Assembly: GCF_023278565.1 (NCBI RefSeq)
Contig: NC_064672.1
Span: 1,364,001 to 1,428,000 of the forward strand
DNA length: 64,000 nucleotides
Direction: 5' to 3'
From: Colletotrichum lupini
Taxonomy: Eukaryota; Ascomycota; Sordariomycetes; Glomerellales; Glomerellaceae
Made by a program: the position numbers and the translations under genes. The notes under the pieces were generated by a model. It worked only from the letters and a program-made list of their open reading frames with translations, ran no database searches and was not told the origin of the DNA. Below, one piece after another: positions 10,723 through 21,595 of the stretch. Positions within the stretch are counted from its first letter, which is position 1, and the number at the start of each line of letters is the position of its first letter.

Positions 10723-12330
10723 GGAGGGTATGGCGGTTGTGCCGTGTATTACCACTTTGTTTGTTTACTAGAGGATACCTATGCGCTGGATAGAAAAGAG
10801 CATTGTTGATGGTCATTGAAGAAAAGTTACAAATACGATGAGATGCGCTTCACAATTTGAGTCTCAAATCCCTATGCTCGATCTCTTTGCAGAATAGCAT
10901 TGGTGTGCTGTGCATATTGATGTGAAGCGAGACCAAATTAGTCGAGAATTATATGCGACACGCAAAAACGATAATCTCATGCGAAGCCCCAAATTAGATC
11001 TTACCAACTCAAAAGACAAAAATAACCGGAGAGATATGGTTATCCCATAACTTCAACAACTGCATCTAAAAATGGGTTAGGCATCTACCTTGGGACAAAA
11101 ATATGGCGAAGATGTCGGTCTCCCGTTGTAAAGGACGGACAGCAATTGAAGTGGAGACTGTCCGGAGACGGCGAAGAGAAGTGGTCATGGGACGACAGGT
11201 ATAAGATTCCAGCAACAGAGCAGTTGAATAGCATCTGGACCAATCATTCAAGCAATTGCTCCTTTCAACCTCATTGTTTTGAGTTGTTCTAACCATGACA
11301 TCGTGATCTGTCCTTCAAATACGGACCGAACGACATGATTGGGCACTGACTATGGGAGCTGGTGAGTATCAGTATGGGGTGTAGTTGAATGGTGACGACG
11401 GAGAGCGGAAGCCGATGCCGTTACCGAGCGGATACCGCGTCCGCCGATTGCCGGGCAGGCCGACCGACAGCCTTGAATCAATGACACGGGCAGTGAGAGC
11501 ATGAGGCGTGCCCGCCACCGATGAATGTAAAATGGTCAGAATCTGGGGCGAAAGAGGCTTGCATTTCCGGATGGTCGAGCACGCAATTCTGAGCCCAGAC
11601 CAAAAGATTGCGGATTTGGTAAGCGGAGGTGCCCTGGGTGCACCGGTAGGCCCAAGGGAACGTGGAGGGAAGGGACGTCGAGTGGATCGGAAATGGTGCA
11701 ATGTGGGGCCGTTGCAGACGGGTCCCGGTCGCTCATTGGCGCGCGATGGCGCAATTGTCCCCTAGTCGCAATTCTCCAAGCTTCAACAATTTCCAAACGC
11801 GAACAAGCAGCAGCAGCAGCAGCAAAGCAGACAGCAATGCGCCTGCCACCAGACAGCAAGATGCCTGACAAATGCCCGTCTCTTATTGCCTGCTGTAATG
11901 GAGTCAATGGAGTGCGCTTCTCGGTTCCCGGTGCTGGCTAGCTAACCGTGCTTGAAAGGTGAGTGCCGGCTAGAGGGTCTCCTTTGCCGGTCCTGCTCTC
12001 ACTTTTTTTTTTTATATGCTCGGAACCTGTTCGGAGTCTCCCTAGACGAGAACATCTCTCGAACTTCTACCTCTCTTCCTTTTTTTTTTACCTCTCCTCA
12101 CTTACAAACCTCAAGGTCCTCCTGGAACGAAGAAGCTCATCTCTCGTTCAGGTTGACGCAAGTGACTTGTACAACTTGCTCTTGAGTGTCCCAATTGTCT
12201 CTCAGTAGCAACCATTCTCTTGCGAGTGGTGAGGCTCTGTCTTCTGGTCCTCCGTGTATTTTGGACCATCTTTAATCACATATTCTTTGCTGTACTTATT
12301 CTCAATTCGTCCTCTCCAAAACCTCCCAAG
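10723..12330. other. Intergenic: ATPase 3' flank and MET10 promoter/leader
   Basis: No gene is supported; short overlapping frames (for example around 11370-11900 on both strands) match nothing known. From about 11990 the plus strand is strongly pyrimidine-rich with two long T runs (near 12003 and 12080), fitting the MET10 core promoter and leader. A GTGAGT at about 11958 and pyrimidine-AG sites near 12200 could mark a 5'-UTR intron, which transcripts would decide. Confidence 0.4.
11806..11823 (+). repeat. (AGC)6 trinucleotide microsatellite
   Basis: Six perfect AGC units lie in the MET10 upstream region, about 0.5 kb before the start codon. They are not inside a gene I can support. Confidence 0.9.
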
Positions 12331-15300
12331 ATGCAGTTCAAGCAGCAAGAGAGTACGGGCTCTGCGGCCGTCGTTGACGCGAAGTCGTCGCCCTCGTCCG
12401 CCCCTCAGAAGAAGGCCTCTTCCACCCTTCCCTTTGGCCAGCCCGTGGCCCTCTCCTCCATCTCCGGTCCTACCTACGTGACGGCCCAGCTCCTCGTCCA
12501 GCAGGTCGCCTTCCTCCTCTCCGACAAGATCTTCTCCTACTCCGCTCCCACCTTTGACCTCGACGTCGCCGCAAAGGCATGGGCCGAGGCCAAAGAGCGC
12601 AACATCCACGGCGAGACCACCGACCTCGTCCAGCTCCAGACCAGGACCGGCGCCGGCGCCCTCGCCCTCGGCTACATCTTCAGCCCCGACTTTGATCTGG
12701 CCAAGAGACACCTCCCCCAGACCCTGCTCGCCCCTACGCTGAGCTTGAAGAACCTCCGCGGCGCATTGGACCAGCTGAGCCTGTTGTACGGCGTCGCCTC
12801 CCCCTTCGTCGCCCACGTCGCAGCTCTCGACTACGATGCCGCCAACGGCCTCGTCTCCGACTACGACACCGCGCTGCGCACCGCCGAGGACCTTGGCCTC
12901 GGCTTGGTTGCCAGCTCCAGCGCCTACGAAACTCAGCACATGGCCCTCTTCGCCACCCTCATGGCCGCCCTGATGCCCACGCTGCACATCTACGATGGTG
13001 TCAGACTCGCCCGCGAGACCTCTCGCGTCGTTGGCGCCCTCAGCCAGAGCGGCATCGCTGACCTCTACAACAACATCACTTCCGAGTCCACTGGTGTCTC
13101 TGAGAGGGCCGCGATCTCTTCCAAGGTCGCCGGCCTGTTGGACGTCTTCAACAAGCACCTCGACCCCACCGAGGACCACGAGAGCCAGCACACCGCGCTC
13201 CTGGCCACTCTCATGACCGCCCTCACCCCCAACCTGGGAGTCGAGGACGGCGTCAAGCTCGCTAAGCAGACCCTCAAGGCCTCGGACGCTCTCAACAAGA
13301 AGGGCGTCGCCGAGACCTACAAGAAGATCTCCAGCGAGGTCCAGTCCCTGAACAAGAGACTTGACGACGCCGGCAAGGTCGTTGAGCTCCTCAGACTCTT
13401 CAACAACGAGCTCGGCACCGCCTACAACCTGTTCGAGTACCACGGACACGACCAGGCCGAGGCCGTCCTCGTCGTCTTCGGCAGCGCCGAGACCCAGCTC
13501 GCCAAGCAGGTCGTCACCCGCCTCGCTGCCGACGGCGCAAAGGTCGGCGCCATCAACGTCCGCGTGTACCGCCCCTTTGTCGAGGAGGCCTTCCTCGCCA
13601 GCATCCCCGCCTCCGCCAGGTCCATCTCCGTCCTGGGCCAGGTCAAGGACGAGCTCTCCGTCAACGACGCCTCCCTGCAGTCTGCCCTCTACACCGACGT
13701 TCTGACCTCCGTGTCCTTCTCTGGAAAGTGGCGCCAGGACCCCACCGTCTCGGACGTCAAGTACTCCGCCTCGGAGGCCCTGACGCCCCAGGCCGTCGCC
13801 GACATCTTTGGCAAGCTCCTCAGCGCCGAGGCCGAGTCCAAGCCCTTCCCCGCCTTGGTGCAGGCGCACCAGTACACCTTCTGGGACGTTGACAACTCTG
13901 TCGCCGTTGACTCCCCCGCTGTTGTCAGCAACTTGCTCTCCCGCGAGTCTACCAGCAACGTGTACGTACACGAGTCGTTCGACAACCTGCTTCAGGGTGG
14001 TATCGTCCGCACCGATATCCGCAGCTCCAAGAAGGCCATTGAGGCGCCCTACGCCGTTGAGGAGGCCGATGTCGTTGCCGTCGGCGAGGAGAAGCTCCTC
14101 AAGGACCTCGATATCATCAAGAGCGTCAAGGCCGGTGGCAAGCTTCTCCTGAACCTCCCCAGCTTCAAGGAGGAGGACATCGAGAAGCGCCTCTCCCCTG
14201 TCGTGCGCAAGCAGATCCAGGATAAGTCCATCGAGCTCTACATCCTGGACGCCTCCGCTTTTGCCGAGAAGGAGTCCCAGGCTGTCAAGGTCCTCTTGGA
14301 GTTTGCCTTCCTCCAGATCGCCCGCTCCGACATCACCGCTGAGGAGGTCGCCAAGATCGCCCTCCCCGAGGGCTTCTCCAGCACCCTCGCCGAGACCCAG
14401 GAGGCCCTCGGCCAGGCCCTGCGTAAGGTGGAGTCTCAGTCCGCCTGGGCCGAGCTCCCCGAGGACGTCGTCGTCAGCCTCCTGCCCGCTACTATCAAGC
14501 CCAACAGCTTTGTCGGCTTCGACAAGGAGGAGGTCGAGGAGACCTCCCAGCTCGTCGACTGGCAGGCCGCGGCCAAGGGCCTCGCCTTCAAGGAGGCCTA
14601 CGGCACCGAGAGCGCCCTGCGCCCGGAGCTGCCCGTCAAGACCCACACCATCACCGTCAAGGAGAACCGCCGCCTCACCCCGGGCAACTACGACCGCAAC
14701 ATCTTCCACATCGAGTTCGACCTCGGCGACTCTGGCCTCACCTACGACATTGGCGAGGCCCTCGGCATCCACGCCGAGAACGACCACGAGGAGGTCAGCG
14801 CCTTCATCGAGTGGTACGGCCTCGACCCGGAGGCCCTCGTCCAGGTGCCCGCTCGCGAGGATAACGCCGCCTTCGAGACCCGCACCGTCTACCAGTCCCT
14901 GAAACAGAACATTGACGTCCTCGGCAAGCCCCCCAAGCGCTTCTACGAGGCCCTGTCCGAGTTCGCCGCCGACGAGCGCGATCAGGCCGTCCTCGCCAGC
15001 CTCGGCGGTGCCGATGGCGCCGCCGACTTCAAGAAGCGCTCCGAGGTCGACTTCGCCACCTACGTCGACATCCTCCAGGAGTTCCCCTCGGCCCGCCCGT
15101 CCTTCCACGACCTCGTCCGCATCATCGCCCCGCTCAAGCGCCGCGAGTACTCCATCGCCTCCGCCCAGGCCGTGACCCCGACCTCGGTCGCCCTCATGAT
15201 CGTCGTCGTCGACTGGGTCGACCCCCGCGGCCGCAACCGCTTCGGCCACGCCACCCGCTACCTCTCCGCCCTCCCCGTCGGCGCCGCCGTCGTCGCCTCC

Positions 15301-15801
15301 GTCAAGCCCTCCGTCATGAAGCTCCCGACCTCCCCCAAGGCGCCCCTCATCATGGCCGGCCTCGGCACCGGCCTGGCGCCCTTCCGCGCCTTCGTCCAGT
15401 ACCGCGCCCTGCAAAAGGCCCGCGGCGAGGAGATCGGCTCCATCCTGCTGTACCTCGGCTCCCGCCACCAGCGCGAGGAGTACCTGTACGGCGAGGAGTG
15501 GGAGGCCTACGTCGACGCCGGCGTCATCACGCACCTCGGCGCCGCCTTCTCGCGCGACCAGCCGCGCAAGATCTACATCCAGGACCGCATGCGCGAGTCC
15601 ATGCGCGACGTCGTGCAGTCGTACATCCGCGACGAGGGCAGCTTCTACCTGTGCGGCCCCACGTGGCCTGTCCCCGACGTGACGGACGTGCTGATGGAGG
15701 CCATCAACGTCGAGGCCAAGATGAGCGGCAAGAAGGTCAATGCCCGCAACGAGATTGAGAAGCTCAAGGAGGATGGCCGCTACGTCCTCGAGGTGTACTA
15801 G
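12331..15801 (+). CDS. MET10: Sulfite reductase [NADPH] flavoprotein (alpha) component
   Basis: This is a 1156-residue intronless protein, the flavoprotein subunit that passes electrons from NADPH through FAD and FMN to the sulfite reductase beta subunit in sulfate assimilation. The N-terminal half is the pyruvate-ferredoxin-oxidoreductase-like part typical of fungal MET10. From about residue 770 comes the CysJ/P450-reductase-type FAD domain, with the FAD motif around RREYS (about 936-940). An NADPH-binding GxGTGLAPFR segment lies near 1010, and the end is '..EVY', as expected for the family. Residues 200-283 and 284-363 are a tandem duplication (separate entry), which probably explains why it is longer than yeast Met10. 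The start is the ATG at 12331 after a purine-ending AAG context; upstream in-frame codons lead only to a TTG at 12220. Codon use is strongly GC3-biased, suggesting high expression. Confidence 0.93.
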   Translation: MQFKQQESTGSAAVVDAKSSPSSAPQKKASSTLPFGQPVALSSISGPTYVTAQLLVQQVAFLLSDKIFSYSAPTFDLDVAAKAWAEAKERNIHGETTDLVQLQTRTGAGALALGYIFSPDFDLAKRHLPQTLLAPTLSLKNLRGALDQLSLLYGVASPFVAHVAALDYDAANGLVSDYDTALRTAEDLGLGLVASSSAYETQHMALFATLMAALMPTLHIYDGVRLARETSRVVGALSQSGIADLYNNITSESTGVSERAAISSKVAGLLDVFNKHLDPTEDHESQHTALLATLMTALTPNLGVEDGVKLAKQTLKASDALNKKGVAETYKKISSEVQSLNKRLDDAGKVVELLRLFNNELGTAYNLFEYHGHDQAEAVLVVFGSAETQLAKQVVTRLAADGAKVGAINVRVYRPFVEEAFLASIPASARSISVLGQVKDELSVNDASLQSALYTDVLTSVSFSGKWRQDPTVSDVKYSASEALTPQAVADIFGKLLSAEAESKPFPALVQAHQYTFWDVDNSVAVDSPAVVSNLLSRESTSNVYVHESFDNLLQGGIVRTDIRSSKKAIEAPYAVEEADVVAVGEEKLLKDLDIIKSVKAGGKLLLNLPSFKEEDIEKRLSPVVRKQIQDKSIELYILDASAFAEKESQAVKVLLEFAFLQIARSDITAEEVAKIALPEGFSSTLAETQEALGQALRKVESQSAWAELPEDVVVSLLPATIKPNSFVGFDKEEVEETSQLVDWQAAAKGLAFKEAYGTESALRPELPVKTHTITVKENRRLTPGNYDRNIFHIEFDLGDSGLTYDIGEALGIHAENDHEEVSAFIEWYGLDPEALVQVPAREDNAAFETRTVYQSLKQNIDVLGKPPKRFYEALSEFAADERDQAVLASLGGADGAADFKKRSEVDFATYVDILQEFPSARPSFHDLVRIIAPLKRREYSIASAQAVTPTSVALMIVVVDWVDPRGRNRFGHATRYLSALPVGAAVVASVKPSVMKLPTSPKAPLIMAGLGTGLAPFRAFVQYRALQKARGEEIGSILLYLGSRHQREEYLYGEEWEAYVDAGVITHLGAAFSRDQPRKIYIQDRMRESMRDVVQSYIRDEGSFYLCGPTWPVPDVTDVLMEAINVEAKMSGKKVNARNEIEKLKEDGRYVLEVY
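12928..13431 (+). repeat. Tandem 252-bp (84-codon) duplication inside MET10
   Basis: Two in-frame units, about 12928-13179 and 13180-13431, encode related sequences beginning ETQHMALFATLMAALMP and ESQHTALLATLMTALTP. Both run through a D-G-V-[RK]-L-A-[RK] block and end in an L-L-x-[VL]-F-N segment. Roughly half the aligned residues are identical and there are no gaps over about 80 residues. The second unit leads directly into the normal family sequence (NNELGTAYN..). Confidence 0.8.
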
Positions 15802-16556
15802 TTTCTTTGAGTTATGTGTACTAGACATCTGTTTGGCATATTTCTTTGTATATAACAGGGCTACGGTCCTATCGAAAAGTTTCCTTATTTCTAGCCAGCT
15901 TTCTGGATTGAGCAATTGAGTCATTGAATAAGTGTCAAATATTTGCTACACTTTCTGCCATGTGCCATTGTCCTGTATGTGAATGTTACAGTGTATCAGC
16001 ACACTTGATTTACCCAGTCAACAGCGGAAGAGACTTTCAATAAAACGATCTCAGCCTTTGGAACCTCGAGACACCATCTCCCAATCTTTGTATCTCTACC
16101 CTATCAAGTGACTGACACAATCATCTGCCACTCAGTATGCCCAGTACGATGGGTACTAAATAGTATATAAAGTAGGCGTCACGATCGAGCAGATGGCGGT
16201 TATAAGCCAAACAGCCGAGTGCATGTTGGCGGGCGGATAGGCGGCAGTGGCGGCGGAAGAGAGCTGTGTTACTGAGATATGGCCGGCTCTTGTCCTATAC
16301 CGAGTGCTGTTGCTCCAACTCATCGATGACCTGTTCGCTGGTACTACCTTTTCTCCTTGACTCTCTACTTATTCGTTTGGTGATGCACCTCGGGTATCTC
16401 GGGAATGGGATGATGAGAAGCATAGCAGTGATGAGACAGCACGGCAACGTATCTGTATATATTGGCCGGTGTACTAAGACACTCCGCCACTGAGTTACTT
16501 GCTAATACCTCGTAACAATGAACGCTCACAGACCCGGTCATACTCCGATCAAAGCC
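15802..16556. other. Convergent intergenic region (MET10 / GMC oxidoreductase 3' ends)
   Basis: About 750 bp between the stop codons of two converging genes. It should hold both 3' UTRs; an AATAAA at about 16038 on the plus strand could be a polyadenylation signal. No further coding sequence is supported. Confidence 0.5.
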
Positions 16557-18990
16557 TCACGCCCGGGCCTTGATCAAATCAGCAGCCTAGAACATCGTCA
16601 GTATACCTCCCCTTCTTTTCACTTCTACACCTCTGCTGATTATCATCATCATCAAGACTCACCTTCTCAGCAACAGCATACACAGTCTGCTGCGTATACG
16701 CCCCCGGCAAATCAGGCATCACGCTCGCATCGACAACACTCAACCCCCGGACCCCATACACCTCCAACCCCTCATCAACAACCCCTCCCAACGCCCTCGG
16801 CATCATAGCCGCCGTGCCGACAGGGTGAAACGTCGTCGGGCTGATCATCCGCCTCACAGCCTCGCCCAGCGCCTCGTCACTCGTAACATTCGTCCCCGGA
16901 ACCGTCTCCACGGGCTCGTAGCGCGCCAGCGTCGCGGACTGGAGGAAGTACCGCCGCGTGAAGCGGATGAATTCGATTTGCACGGCGAGATCGGTGGGGT
17001 TACTTAGCGCGCGGTAGTCGACGATGGGCTCCGCGAAGAAGGGGTCGCTGGTGTTGAGGGAGATTGTGCCGCGCGAGAGGGGGTGGAGAAGGACGAAGTT
17101 GCTCTCTGTGGGGCTGCCGCGGAGGAAGAAGTTGTAGAAGGCGGCGCCGGGGGAGCGGAGGGCTGCTGCGAAGCGGGTTTGTTGGGCTGCGTAGCCTGCT
17201 ATTACGGTCGGGTTTGTGTTGGGAGGGAGGTGGGCTGAGGGGGATTGGGATTCGTAGGCGGATGTGATGGCTTCGAAGGAGGGGGCTATTACGGGGAAGG
17301 GGAGGAAGGTTGCTACATTGCCTGCGCCTATAGTTAGAGGTCCTGGCAGAGGATGAAGAGTGTCAGTAAGGTTTTCCCGATAGGGTCTTTGGGAAGGGGA
17401 GGTTGTACCGGTCCTATTGGCTTCGAACTCTGCTTTGGCTTGGTCGATGAAGGTCTGGTTGTTGACGAGGTCGGTCATATCCGGGTGGACGTCAAAGTTG
17501 GTGACTTGATGAGAAGAGATGTCAGCAAAGCCCCAACGTTGTATGTCTCTTTGAGGGAATATATCGAAGCTCACATGTAAAGGTAGCTCCGGCACCAACA
17601 GGATGGTCCTGGAAATTCTGTCCCACGCCTGGCAAGTCGACGATGACATCGATACCCGCAGCCTCGAGAAGTGCTCTCCCGCCTACGCCGCTGCGCTGCA
17701 GAATCTGGGGCGTGTGAATCGATCCCGTGGCCAGGATGACTTCCTTCCTCGCCTTTACGATCCGCGCGCCCTTGGCGATGGTGGAGTTCGCCTCGACGTA
17801 GGAGACACCGGTGGCGGTCCGGGTCTCGGCTTCGCTGTCGCCGTCAAAGAGGACCTTGAGCACCTTGTGCCCGGTAATGGTCTCGTAGTTGTCCCGCGCG
17901 GCCTGGATGCCGTCCCAGTGACCTCGCCGAGCCATGGACCGCGTCACGGTGGCCGGGTCGAAGGAGGTTGGGTACCAGAAGACGCCTGGGTCGCCGGCGC
18001 CCGAGTCGGCGGGGAAGTCGACGCCTTCGATTTCTTTGAAAGCTTCTACTTCGGTCTCTGTTGTTGTGGTGTGCTTCTTGTTAGCATGATGTCATGCGTT
18101 GTATTCAACTGGTGATATGGAAGGGAGTGGTAGATAAGTACTCAGCATAGGCCAGTGGAAGGTCGGAAACGAAGCGTGGATGCCGGAGGAGTTGCCCCAG
18201 AAGCTCGCATCGTACTTGATGTCGAATTGCTCGGTCAGCTCGGGGGTAGGCGGATGGAAGTTCCACGCCTGCGGCCACATTACTTCATCAGTCACAGTCA
18301 TCTAAGAAAGAGAGAGAACAGCAAACAGAACTTCAGACGATCGGATTCTTGCCTTTTTGAAGTAAGGTAGCAGGCCATCCCAACTCCATTCTGACTGGTT
18401 GCTGAAATAGGACCCCCATCTGTCGTAGTCCTCCTTCTGGCCACGGTGGACCTGCATGGCGTTGACGCCTGTTGAGCCACCGAGCATGACACCGCCAATG
18501 ACGTTGATCTTGCGGCCGTTGAGGCCCTCTTGGGGTACGGAGGAGAAGTTGAAGGTGTGAGACTGGTTGCGCCAGGATAGGAGGCCCGTTGTCACGGTGT
18601 TGACCTGAGACGAGTTGTCTTTGCTGCAGCGTTAGCTCACGCTTTGCTCTCTGGGACTATATTTCTTAGAGAAGAGGCCGCAACTCACCGAATAAACCAA
18701 GCTCAATCACTAGCACGGTATCTTGCAAAAGTCCCAGAATCAGCATGGGGCAATGCTTTCTCTTCTTCTGAAACGAACTTACGCTCGCCGCTTTCAGTCA
18801 ATCGATCCGCGACTGTCAGGCCGGAGGTGCCTCCTCCAACGATGACGTAGTCGTACTCTTCCTTGACATCACAAGCTCTAGGGAGGATTCTCGAGTGAGC
18901 GATGGATCGGGGGATACTTGATGAGATAACACCTGGGATATTCGTCAACAAGAAGCCCAAGGCGGCCATAAGGACAGGGATCTTTGTCAT
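16557..18990 (-). CDS. Secreted GMC (glucose-methanol-choline) oxidoreductase
   Basis: Eight exons on the complement: 18990-18783, 18721-18689, 18618-18353, 18268-18142, 18057-17575, 17504-17409, 17342-16663 and 16586-16557. They give 640 residues with all phases consistent. A hydrophobic signal peptide (residues 1-24) is followed by the FAD-binding VIVGGGTSGL (about 49-58) and E-L-G after the second beta strand. GMC signatures include GG.MLGGSTGVNAM, the second PROSITE block ATGSIHTPQILQRSGVG, and the active-site FHPVGTAAM (H577). The position of the second catalytic His/Asn, 43 residues further on, holds Tyr620. Such enzymes oxidise alcohols or sugars with O2 or another acceptor; the substrate cannot be read from sequence. 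Intron 3 fits best as a GC-AG intron. It runs convergently to MET10. Confidence 0.9.
18269..18352 (-). other. Probable GC-AG intron in the GMC gene
   Basis: The exon ends CAAAAAG and the intron begins GCAAGA, the usual context of a GC donor. A CTGAT branch-like site lies about 20 bases before the CAG acceptor. Removing it joins PYFKK to AWNFHPPTPEL in phase, which is the usual GMC sequence. The only GT-started alternatives are under 40 bp or break the homology. Confidence 0.65.
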
Positions 18991-21528
18991 TTTGGCTGGC
19001 CTCTTTTAGTTCAACAGAATCTAGGCATGGAAGAATAATCGAGGAAATAGTCACGAAGCTGCTATGGATCCAAGATTTTCTCTCTTATATAGTCCCGCTC
19101 GAGGCACCTTCGCCTGCATAGGGAGAGGGTCATGCGAGGTGATCTTGGCGCGTTTGCCGCCCATGATAACCTCTGCTGCTCTTCACCCCATTAGAAATGC
19201 CAATTCGCGTACAAAAAAACTATAAGTGGTATTGTTGTGTGATTCTGCTTTGGGAGAGCGCCCACGTTGCAGCGCATCATGTTCTGCAGCCATCGTAAAG
19301 AGCCTTATTCACGCAGCCTTGGCTCTGTTGTGTCCGGCTTCAAATCATGCCAAGTTGACAAACCCTCTTCCAACTAAGCTTCACAATGATTATTCCGAAA
19401 GTCTACCAGCCCTTTTCATAGTCTATTACAGAACCCGAAGACAGCCAAACCACGGCCCGGCTTGGATTTCTACATCTCTCCGACGGACTTAATCTTAAGG
19501 AAGGAAAAGACACCGGCGAGGGACTCAAGTTGTTGTTTGCCAGCTGCAGCTCACCTCATCACAGTCGTTACCCCTCATCTTGATACCTTTCTGATCAATA
19601 GCATCTCTCGTCTCGCATAACAGGCCGCGTATCCCATGTATGCGGAAACACGGGAGGGACTGCCCAGGCTGTCGGGTAAAGTCGAGGCGTGCCCGAATAG
19701 AACGGTCCAGGCGAGGGACAAATCTCGCATTTTGACAGAGGCGGGCTCGGGTCTCAATTCCTCTGGAGCGAGAACACATGCGAGGTTGCGTGCAGAGGCT
19801 GCGCCGCTGGTACGCATCGGGTCACGCCATACATTTCTTTTCGTCTTTCCGGGGCGGGGAAGCTGACCGGAGCGATGCGGGCGCCTGGAGCCCTCCAGGC
19901 TGTCTTTTCGTTTCCTTCTTACGTTCCGACTGGTAGAAGCTGTTCTTCCTTGTCTTTCGCCTGGTCCGTTCGTCAAGTCGAAGTTGTGCTTTCTGAAATT
20001 GTTGAACATTTGCGTATGCTGATTCGTCTTTTGACCATAAGTAGTGAAGAATTTGGCAAATCCCACGGTCAATTCACACAGAAGAATGATTCAACTGTAT
20101 AGATTCGGGACCTACAACATACAGTTCTGAGGTTCACTTTTCCTAGGCTCTCGTCTAAACTGACATATATACTTGGAGTAGGACCCCAAGTATCACGCTC
20201 ATTTAACGTTTGCTGCATACGTAAGAAAGAGGGCGCCACGAACATGGCTAGCAACATCATAATCTCTTCTGTAACTAAATGATACTTCTTAGAGTGCTGG
20301 TATTATCGACTCAGTAGGAGGAGGTACAAAGTGATTCACAAGAACTACATTCCTCCCATCCTCGCGTCCAAGGCAAAGGCACCAAGCACTCGACCGATAG
20401 AAAGACAATGAGCTCTACGTATCACAAGAAGAAGATATAGAAGATGTTATACCATGTTCTTAAACAAGTTCGGAAATAAGTCAAACAAGCAATGCTGCCG
20501 TATGAAGCTGAGAGAGTGAACCTACGATATCTTCCTCGCGGTTTCTTCGTGAGCCTTCAGGAGAACCTTTTGCACAGCCAAAAGTGATGAACGTGTAGAA
20601 TAATCTACGAAACGAATATGAACAAGTCTTTGAATCAACGGCGAATTCTATGGTAGGTGCTTACCGCCTCGCTCCTTCCTAACTCTATGTCCCTCCTTCC
20701 TTAACCTGCCTCTGGTACATAAGGAGTCTAATCATCCGTTTCTGTCACCAGCACCCATCCGGCCAATTGGCCGGGTGGTTTATACTCTGACGCAGAGAAG
20801 CCAACACAAATACTCCAATGAAGCCGTGCTGGTCCGAGGGGCGCGCTGTTCGAGTCCGGACAGGGGCGTGAATTCTAGCGTAAGTGATCACCAGCCCTTT
20901 CCTTCCTTTCCTTTTTGACCTTTTTTAGTTTTGTAAGTGATTAATTCGAACATTTGGCAATAGAGAAATCAATAGTCCATCCTCTGATATTCTGCAGCTT
21001 TCATGCTAGGTGAGATGAACTGGAAAATACACGAAGCCAACAAAAGTTCCAAGTTGGTTGGTCATCTGAAGATTCCATCGAGATGCCTGACCGCTGAAAA
21101 TGCAATTCCTTCTCGATCCTCATTGTGAACCGCCCTGAAAAATCATGTTATAGTCAATTTCCAAGACGAAGGGGAGAAATATCAAGAAAAAGAGTGAAGC
21201 TAACCTTGAGCTTCTCCCCAGCTTACTGTGATATCGTGGGACACTTCCAAGTTCGAACCCCCCCGATGGCGATATCGACCACACCACTATCAATTTAGCA
21301 AATTATCTCGACAGCAAATCGAAAACAATCTAATACGTTTCATCAATATCACTAGATCTAACGTCTGCCTGGGCCGAAGTGGAACTGAGTCTAGTCAAGT
21401 CGACAACTCCACGGGGCAGTGGCTGTGCACCTACCCAAGCCCCTTTTCCTAAAAGTTCGCCCGCCCCCCTTTTGCCTAGGTAAAGAAAGGACTACCACTT
21501 TCGAAAACACATCTTATTAGCGTTAGTA
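18991..21528. other. Intergenic between the GMC gene and the transposon, no gene recognised
   Basis: About 2.5 kb. It holds the GMC promoter and then DNA with only short, unrecognisable frames (for example up to 165 codons near 19575-20072 on the minus strand). A TTCGAGTCC at about 20860 and a TTCGAACCC at about 21250 recall tRNA T-arms but do not fold (see rejected items). Confidence 0.45.
19083..19093 (-). promoter_or_regulatory. TATA box of the GMC oxidoreductase gene
   Basis: The minus strand reads CTATATAAGAG here, roughly 95-100 bases upstream of the ATG at 18990. It is a good TATA match at a plausible distance for a regulated fungal promoter. Confidence 0.5.
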
Positions 21529-21536
21529 TTAATCAT
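21529..21536. repeat. Target-site duplication, left copy (TTAATCAT)
   Basis: The 8-bp word directly precedes the left inverted repeat and is repeated exactly at 24367-24374 directly after the right inverted repeat. Confidence 0.8.
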
Positions 21537-21595
21537 AAGTTCTGCTAAGGGGGCTATATTAATTAGCTAGGGGGGCTATATCTTACTTTTTCTAA
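21537..21595 (+). repeat. Left terminal inverted repeat (RIP-mutated copy)
   Basis: It aligns without gaps to the reverse complement of 24308-24366 over 59 positions. I count 12 differences, each C or G in the right copy and T or A in this copy. The one-sided transitions show that this end was RIP-mutated. Confidence 0.88.

Noticed and set aside
12202..15924. 1240-codon open frame antisense to MET10
   Set aside because: It is a mirror of the strongly GC3-biased MET10 codons (Leu/Gly/Val/Asp-rich, no domain). Such shadows are expected opposite highly biased genes, and the sense frame is unmistakable.
19575..20072. 165-codon minus-strand frame
   Set aside because: No domain, mixed composition and overlapping frames on the other strand.
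20800..20890. tRNA-like TTCGAGTCC
   Set aside because: The bases around the putative T-loop do not form a five-pair T stem and no matching acceptor or anticodon arm is present.
21200..21290. tRNA-like TTCGAACCC
   Set aside because: The sequence before the loop does not pair with the C-run after it on either strand, and no cloverleaf could be drawn.
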